The notes beneath the pieces were generated by a model. That model ran no database searches. It saw only the letters and a program-made list of their open reading frames with translations, and had not been told where the DNA came from. Below are positions 59,388 through 64,000 of a stretch of DNA of 64,000 bases, piece after piece (within the stretch, counting starts at the first letter, position 1; the number at the start of each line of letters is the position of its first letter). This DNA comes from Fodinibacter luteus. GTDB taxonomy: Bacteria > Actinomycetota > Actinomycetes > Actinomycetales > Dermatophilaceae. The stretch lies in contig NZ_BAABGM010000007.1 in assembly GCF_039541575.1 (NCBI RefSeq), positions 1-64,000 on the forward strand, written 5' to 3'. The position numbers and the translations under genes are program-made.

Positions 59388-60053
59388 ATGCCCGCACCCA
59401 CCCGACCGTCAGGAGCACCCCACGCCCGAGCCGTGACCCGCCGCGTCCACGCCCTCGCCGCGGGCGCCGCAGCCCTTGCCCTCGTCGTCGCGATGATGCC
59501 CACGTCGAGCGCAGTCGCCTCGCCCCGCCAGGTCGACCCGCTCACCCTGACGCCCGCGCTGAACCCGACGTTCAGCTGGAGCTGTGCCGAGACCGGCTCG
59601 GGCATCACCTGCACCGGCGAGCGTCGCTCGACGTACGGGCCCGAGCCCGCGGGGTTCGACTGCGACGGGATGCCCGTGTACGTCACCGGTCGTGGAGACG
59701 ACCGCATGACCCGGTGGCACACCGCCGACGGGCTCGCCACCCGGACCGTCGCCCAGCGGTCCTTCCCCGAGGACCGGCTGACGCTCTCCGCGGACGGGTC
59801 GGGACCGGCCGTCGTCTCGCGGCAGCACTGGACCCAGCACTACGACTACGGGACGCCGGGCGACGTCGGCACCCGGGTCCTCGTGGAGACCGGGCAGATC
59901 CTCATGGTCCACGGGCCCGGTGGTGCCGGGAAGGTGTACCAGGTGACCGGTCGCGCGGAGCTGGCACCGGGTGAGGACGTGTCGTTCGCCGGTCGTGACG
60001 ACTTCCTCGCAGGGGTGGACTTCGTCGCGGAGGTCTGCGGCGCCCTCACGTGA
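59388..60053 (+). CDS. Secreted protein of unknown function
   Basis: The 221-residue protein has an export signal: an Arg-rich start (TRRVHAL near residue 18), a hydrophobic run to about 40 and a likely cleavage after AVAS near 45. The mature part has four Cys residues (SWSCAE, ITCTGE, FDCDGM and EVCGAL), which could form two disulfides, and many beta-type residues. No family is recognised. An AGGAGG site precedes the ATG. Its stop overlaps an in-frame upstream GTG of the next gene. It may supply or modify the signal read by the adjacent receptor-like regulator. Confidence 0.7.
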   Translation: MPAPTRPSGAPHARAVTRRVHALAAGAAALALVVAMMPTSSAVASPRQVDPLTLTPALNPTFSWSCAETGSGITCTGERRSTYGPEPAGFDCDGMPVYVTGRGDDRMTRWHTADGLATRTVAQRSFPEDRLTLSADGSGPAVVSRQHWTQHYDYGTPGDVGTRVLVETGQILMVHGPGGAGKVYQVTGRAELAPGEDVSFAGRDDFLAGVDFVAEVCGALT

Positions 60054-60121
60054 CCACACCAGGTGGCGGGGGCGCCGGGCGGGCCGTGCGCACAGCGGCC
60101 CGCCCGGCGTACATTCCGAGC

Positions 60122-63100
60122 GTGCGCCGGATCTTCGCACGCCTCTACGGAGGGGTGAGGGTCGAGGTCGACGGCTCCCCGGTCGACCTCGGTCCGCCGC
60201 GCCAGCGTGCGCTCCTCGCCCTCCTGCTCGGCCGCCCCGGACGCGTCGTCGACGTCGACCACATCGTGGTGGCGCTGTGGGGCGACGAGCCACCCCGGAC
60301 GGCGCCGCACGCCGTGCAGGTCTACGTCTCCGACCTCCGGAGGGTCTTCCTCGAGACGTGCGGGCGACCCCTGGTGGTCACCCGACGGCCCGGCTACCTC
60401 CTCGACGTCGGCACCGACGAGGTGGACGCCGCTCTCGTCGAGGAAGCCCTCGAGGAGGCCGCTCGCCTCGACGCGGGCGGCGACCAGGACGCCGCGCTCG
60501 CGCGCATCCGGCCCGTGATCCCGCTGGTCGAGGGCGAACCCCTGACCGGCGTGCGGGAGGACGGAGTCCGCGCGGAGCTCGTGCCCGGGCTCACCCGCGT
60601 GCGCGTGCGGGTCTGGGGGCTGCTCGCCCGCTGTGCCCTGCGGGCCGGTGACCTCGACGACGCCGGCCGCGCGGCGGAGCGCGTCCTCGAGGCGGACCCC
60701 CACGACGAGGACGCGCACGCCGTGCTCATGGAGGCCACCTACCTGAGGGGCCGCACCGCCGAGGCGCTGCGACGCTTCGCGCGCGTGCGCAGGCTCCTCG
60801 CCGACGAGCTGGGTGTGGACCCGTCGCCCCGGCTCGTCCGCCTCCATGAACGGATCCTGCTCCACGACCCTTCCCTGGCCGCACCCCTCGGGGAGCTCTC
60901 GAGCCGCAACCCCTACAAGGGCCTGCGCCCGTTCACCGAGGCCGACGCGGGTGACTTCTTCGGTCGCGCGGCGCTGGCCGGCCAGGTTGCCGAACGCCTG
61001 GAGGGCGGGGCCAGGCTGCTCGTGCTCGTGGGGCCGTCCGGGAGCGGCAAGTCGAGCGTGCTGGCGGCCGGCATCGTGCCGCTGCTGCGCCGTGGCGCCG
61101 TCGCCGGGCTGGAGGGTTGCAGGGTCGTGACCCCCCCGCGGACGATGACCACGGAGGCGGACCTCCGGTCGGCGGTCGAGCCCCCGGGTGACGACGCGCA
61201 CCCGGTCGTGCTCGTCCTCGACCACCTGGAGGACGTCCTCGACTCCGGCGACGGGGAAGCCGTGCTCACCTGGCTCGCCGAGGAGGTGGGAGGGGCCGGG
61301 CCGCTCCGGGTCCTCACCGCGCTGCGCGCCGACCGGTACGACCGGCCCCTGGGTCACCCGGCCTTCGCGAGCCTCTTCGGGGATGCGGTGGTCAACCTCG
61401 TGCCGATGACGCCCGCCGAGCTCGAACAGGCCGTCCGTGCGCCCGCCGCGAGGGTGGGCAGGGACGTCGAGCCGGCGCTGCTCGCCGAGCTCATCGGTGA
61501 CACGGTCGCGCAGCCCGCGGTGCTCCCCCTGCTGCAGTTCACCCTCACCGAGGTCTTCGAGCACAGCGCGGGCGCGACGCTGACTCTCGCGGCCTACCGC
61601 GCGCTGGGCGGGGTGCGGGCCGCCCTCGCCCGACGAGCGGACGAGCTCCGGCACGAGGTCGGCGCCGACGGGGAGGGGCTGCTGGCCCAGGCGCTCCTGC
61701 GGATGACGGACGTCGACGACACCGGTCGGTGCCACCGCCGTGTCGTCCGGGTGGACGAGGTGGCGCTGGTCGCCGGGGAGGAGGTCGTCGTCGGGGGAGT
61801 CCTCGGCCGGCTCAACGACCTGCGCCTCGTGACCTACGACCGGGACGCTGCCGGGGGAGGGACGATCGAGCTCTCCCACGATGCGCTCCTCACGGAGTGG
61901 CCGTGGCTGCGCGAGCTCGTCGACCGGCACCGCACGACGATCCGGCGCCACCGCGCCTTCGTGGCGGCTCTCGACGCCTGGGAGGCGACCGGGCGCGATC
62001 CCGCCTACCTGCTCACCGGCCCCCGCCTCGCCGAGGCCCGCTCCTGGGAGTCCTCCGGCGTGCTCTCGCTGACGCCCCGCGAAGGTGCTTACCTCGATGC
62101 CGGGCTCGAGGTGGCGCACCTCGAGGAGCAGCGCAGCAGGGAGCGTGCGCTCCGCGAGGACCGGCTCGAGCGGAGGTCGAGGCATCGGCTCGTGCTGCTG
62201 GCCGCCGCAGGGGTCGCCCTCGTGGCCTCTGTCGTCGCCGCCGTGGCGTTCGCCCGCGCCGGCCCGACGCGCGTCGCCCTCGTCCTGAACGACGTCGACG
62301 CACGGCGCGACGTCCTCGTGCAGAGGGGCGTCGACGACGCGGCCGGCCTCGCAGACCTGAGAGTCGTCAGAAGTCGGATGGGTGAGCCCGACGACGCCCT
62401 GCTCGGCCGGGCCGCCGAAGGGTCCGACCTCGTGGTCACGTCGGCAGTCGCCGCCGACGTCCCCTCCGCTGCCCGTGCTCGTCCGGGCACGTGGTTCGTG
62501 GCGGTGGAGGATACCGGGGCCGGCCCGAACGTCACGAACCTCGTCTTCGCCGACCAGCAGTCGGCCTTCCTCGCGGGAGCGGCTGCCGCCTTGACGACGC
62601 GGACCGGCCACGTCGGCTTCGTCGGCGGCGTCGACGTCGACGTCCTGCGACGGTTCGAGGCGGGGTTCGTCGCCGGCGTCGCGGCGGCCGACCCGTCGGT
62701 GCGGGTCGACGTCGTCTACGGGTCGGTGGCCCCCGACTTCTCCGGGTTCGTGCGTCCCGCGGTCATCGCCTCAGCGGCCGAGCGGATGCTCGCAGACGGG
62801 GCGGACGTGTTGTACGTGCCCGCCGGGTCAGCCCAGGTCGGTGGCCTGCAGGCGGTGGCTCGGGCGGCCGCCGGGGGCCGCGAGGTGTGGGCCATCGGGG
62901 CCGACGAGGACATGGCGCTCGACGAGGACTGGCAGTTCACCGAGCGCGACGGCACCCGCGTCCTCACGTCGACGGTCAAGCGCTTCGACGTGGCCGTCCG
63001 TGACGCCGTCCGCGACTTCGCGCTCGGGCGCCTGAGCGCCGGTGACCGGGTCACAGACCTCGCCACGGGAGGGCTCTCGCTCGCGACGACCGGGGGTCAC

Positions 63101-63241
63101 CTCGCTCCCCACCTGAGCCGCCTCGCCGCTCTCCAGGGCGACGTCGTCGCCGGCCGGGTCGTCGTGCCGTGCGTTCCGGATGGCCTGGACGGTGCGGCGG
63201 CCGAGGCAGCGGCCGCGGGGCCGGGGTGCCCGGCACCCTGA
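60122..63241 (+). CDS. Membrane-tethered regulator: winged helix-BTAD-NTPase-TM-BMP ligand domain
   Basis: The protein has 1,039 residues. Residues 1-95 resemble an OmpR-type winged helix, and about 100-245 a BTAD helical domain, as in SARP activators. An nSTAND-type NTPase follows (NPYKGLRPF near 263, P-loop GPSGSGKSS at 304-312, Walker B-like LVLDHLEDVL near 362). One hydrophobic segment at about 690-712 crosses the membrane. The rest, to about 1010, resembles a BMP/PnrA-type periplasmic binding domain (NVTNLVFADQQSAFLAG, GHVGFVGG). Ligands of that family include nucleosides. TACATT at 60110-60115 ends six bases before GTG 60122, so this start is chosen over GTG 60050. Confidence 0.8.
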   Translation: MRRIFARLYGGVRVEVDGSPVDLGPPRQRALLALLLGRPGRVVDVDHIVVALWGDEPPRTAPHAVQVYVSDLRRVFLETCGRPLVVTRRPGYLLDVGTDEVDAALVEEALEEAARLDAGGDQDAALARIRPVIPLVEGEPLTGVREDGVRAELVPGLTRVRVRVWGLLARCALRAGDLDDAGRAAERVLEADPHDEDAHAVLMEATYLRGRTAEALRRFARVRRLLADELGVDPSPRLVRLHERILLHDPSLAAPLGELSSRNPYKGLRPFTEADAGDFFGRAALAGQVAERLEGGARLLVLVGPSGSGKSSVLAAGIVPLLRRGAVAGLEGCRVVTPPRTMTTEADLRSAVEPPGDDAHPVVLVLDHLEDVLDSGDGEAVLTWLAEEVGGAGPLRVLTALRADRYDRPLGHPAFASLFGDAVVNLVPMTPAELEQAVRAPAARVGRDVEPALLAELIGDTVAQPAVLPLLQFTLTEVFEHSAGATLTLAAYRALGGVRAALARRADELRHEVGADGEGLLAQALLRMTDVDDTGRCHRRVVRVDEVALVAGEEVVVGGVLGRLNDLRLVTYDRDAAGGGTIELSHDALLTEWPWLRELVDRHRTTIRRHRAFVAALDAWEATGRDPAYLLTGPRLAEARSWESSGVLSLTPREGAYLDAGLEVAHLEEQRSRERALREDRLERRSRHRLVLLAAAGVALVASVVAAVAFARAGPTRVALVLNDVDARRDVLVQRGVDDAAGLADLRVVRSRMGEPDDALLGRAAEGSDLVVTSAVAADVPSAARARPGTWFVAVEDTGAGPNVTNLVFADQQSAFLAGAAAALTTRTGHVGFVGGVDVDVLRRFEAGFVAGVAAADPSVRVDVVYGSVAPDFSGFVRPAVIASAAERMLADGADVLYVPAGSAQVGGLQAVARAAAGGREVWAIGADEDMALDEDWQFTERDGTRVLTSTVKRFDVAVRDAVRDFALGRLSAGDRVTDLATGGLSLATTGGHLAPHLSRLAALQGDVVAGRVVVPCVPDGLDGAAAEAAAAGPGCPAP

Positions 63242-63253
63242 GAGGATGGCGCG

Positions 63254-63790
63254 GTGAGCGCCAGTACCGTCATCGCGAGGATCGGCCGCCCCCACGGGCT
63301 GCGTGGTGAGGTCACCGTGCAGCTGCACACCGACGAGCCGGAGCGGCGCCTCGCCCTCGGGGCGGTCCTCGGCACCGAGGCGACGCCGGGCTCGGGCGTC
63401 CCGCGCGTCCTCACCGTGCGCTCCACGCGCGTGCACCGCGGCATCTGGCTCGTCGGGTTCGAGGAGGTCCCCGACCGCACGGGCGCCGAGTCGCTGCGCG
63501 GCACCCGCCTCGTCGTCGACGCCCTCGACGCGTCGCCCGCCGACGACGACGAGGACGTCTGGACCGAGGACCAGCTGCGTGGCCTCGCGGTCGTCGACCC
63601 CGGGGGCGCCCGGCTCGGCGAGGTGGCGGGGCTCGAGCTCGGGGCCGCCCAGGACCGGCTCGTCGTCCTGCTGCCCGACGGTCGCCGGGCCCGGGTGCCG
63701 TTCGTCGCGGCCCTCGTCCCCGAGGTCGACGTCGAGGGCGGCCGGGTCGTCGTCGACGCGCCGCCCGGCCTGCTCGACCTCGGGGAGTGA
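63254..63790 (+). CDS. rimM: Ribosome maturation factor RimM
   Basis: The 178-residue protein helps mature the 30S head. IARIGRPHGLRGEVTVQ near residues 7-23 is the RimM start motif. A PRC-barrel half begins near 102 (WTEDQLRGLAV) and ends with VPFVAALVPEVD. In most bacteria rimM directly follows khpA or rpsP; here a two-gene insert intervenes. GAGGAT at 63242-63247, right after the insert's last stop codon, ends six bases before the GTG and may restore a promoter. Its stop overlaps the trmD start. Confidence 0.95.
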   Translation: MSASTVIARIGRPHGLRGEVTVQLHTDEPERRLALGAVLGTEATPGSGVPRVLTVRSTRVHRGIWLVGFEEVPDRTGAESLRGTRLVVDALDASPADDDEDVWTEDQLRGLAVVDPGGARLGEVAGLELGAAQDRLVVLLPDGRRARVPFVAALVPEVDVEGGRVVVDAPPGLLDLGE

Positions 63791-64000
63791 CCGGGGTGCG
63801 CCTCGACGTCGTCACCATCTTCCCCGACTACCTCGCCCCGCTCGACCTCTCCCTCATCGGGAAGGCGAGGCGCGACGGCATCCTCGACGTCCGCGTCCAC
63901 GACCTGCGCGACTTCGCCCACGACCGGCACCGCAGCGTCGACGACAGCCCGTTCGGGGGCGGGGCCGGCATGGTGATGACTCCGGGGCCGTGGGCGGCGG
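63787..64000 (+). CDS. trmD: tRNA (guanine37-N1)-methyltransferase (3' end outside window)
   Basis: The visible 71 residues include RLDVVTIFPDYLAPLDLS and GKARRDGILDVRVHDLRDFA, then DDSPFGGGAGMVM, all TrmD signatures. The enzyme methylates G37 next to the anticodon. Translation may start at GTG 63787, overlapping the rimM stop (GTGA), or at GTG 63796, which begins the conserved sequence. The gene runs off the window. Confidence 0.95.
   Translation, partial: MTGVRLDVVTIFPDYLAPLDLSLIGKARRDGILDVRVHDLRDFAHDRHRSVDDSPFGGGAGMVMTPGPWAA

Noticed and set aside
60050..60121. Upstream GTG start of the BTAD regulator, overlapping the previous stop
   Set aside because: The extra 24 residues are low-complexity, and a -10 box sits inside this stretch exactly six bases before GTG 60122, where the winged-helix domain begins.
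1494..63893. The GGATGCCG octamer as a Chi or KOPS-type polar signal
   Set aside because: The two orientations are nearly equal in number across the window, whereas such signals are strongly strand-biased within one chromosome arm.

Overview
The window is very GC-rich (roughly 73-75% by eye), uses GTG starts freely, has actinobacterial gene order, and carries actinobacterial hallmarks: a HupB with a long Lys/Ala tail, zinc-ribbon L28 and L32, and a DUF222/HNH nuclease. Gene order and protein style fit the Micrococcales, most likely Intrasporangiaceae (Janibacter/Knoellia/Phycicoccus type). That placement is an inference and was not searched. Nearly all genes are chromosomal housekeeping genes. 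No integrase, insertion sequence, phage gene or CRISPR array was seen.

Layout. 1-2 kb: the end of a DUF222/HNH nuclease and a cupin. 2-4 kb: cimA behind a leader peptide rich in Leu, Val, Thr and Ile codons, with a terminator. 4-6 kb: a putative DNA glycosylase and a GDSL lipoprotein. 6.4-9.3 kb: an FAH-family protein, gltX, tRNA-Gln and tRNA-Glu. 9.4-13 kb: a short CysG-like protein and an IclR regulator divergent from leuCD. 13-18.6 kb: hupB, a 5'-truncated murA, cofC, an acyltransferase, gpsA and a cystathionine lyase-like gene. 18.6-22.4 kb: ddl, DUF3515, an AsnC-type RAM domain, thiL, rpmB. 22.4-33 kb: fakA-like, recG, rsmD, a hemerythrin, coaD, a surface acyltransferase, then yceD-rpmF-rnc-mutM. 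33-40 kb: an accessory block (cupin, FAD oxidase, giant LuxR regulator, second acyltransferase). 40-48.9 kb: acyP, chorismate mutase, smc, lepB, an M13 peptidase, ftsY. 49-55 kb: amtB-glnK-glnD between the two SRP GTPase genes ftsY and ffh. 55-58 kb: two hydrolases and a TauE exporter. 58.4-64 kb: the rpsP-khpA-rimM-trmD locus, split by a 4-kb insert.

How the parts work together. The window links branched-chain amino-acid synthesis (cimA, leuCD), ammonium uptake and its PII control (amtB-glnK-glnD), co-translational export (ffh, ftsY, lepB) and ribosome maturation (rpsP, khpA, rimM, trmD, rsmD, rnc). Many genes appear leaderless: a TANNNT-like -10 box ends 6-8 bases before the start codon. 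This spacing was used to choose several starts.

The most interesting parts are these. (1) The insert between khpA and rimM encodes a secreted protein and a predicted membrane-tethered regulator made of a winged-helix/BTAD region, an NTPase, one membrane segment and an extracytoplasmic BMP-type ligand domain. Three SARP-like heptamers at 11-base spacing lie upstream of a candidate -10 box. (2) A leader-peptide attenuator precedes cimA. (3) The octamer GGATGCCG/CGGCATCC occurs about once per kb and is sometimes paired as terminator hairpins. (4) The murA copy lacks its N-terminal half.
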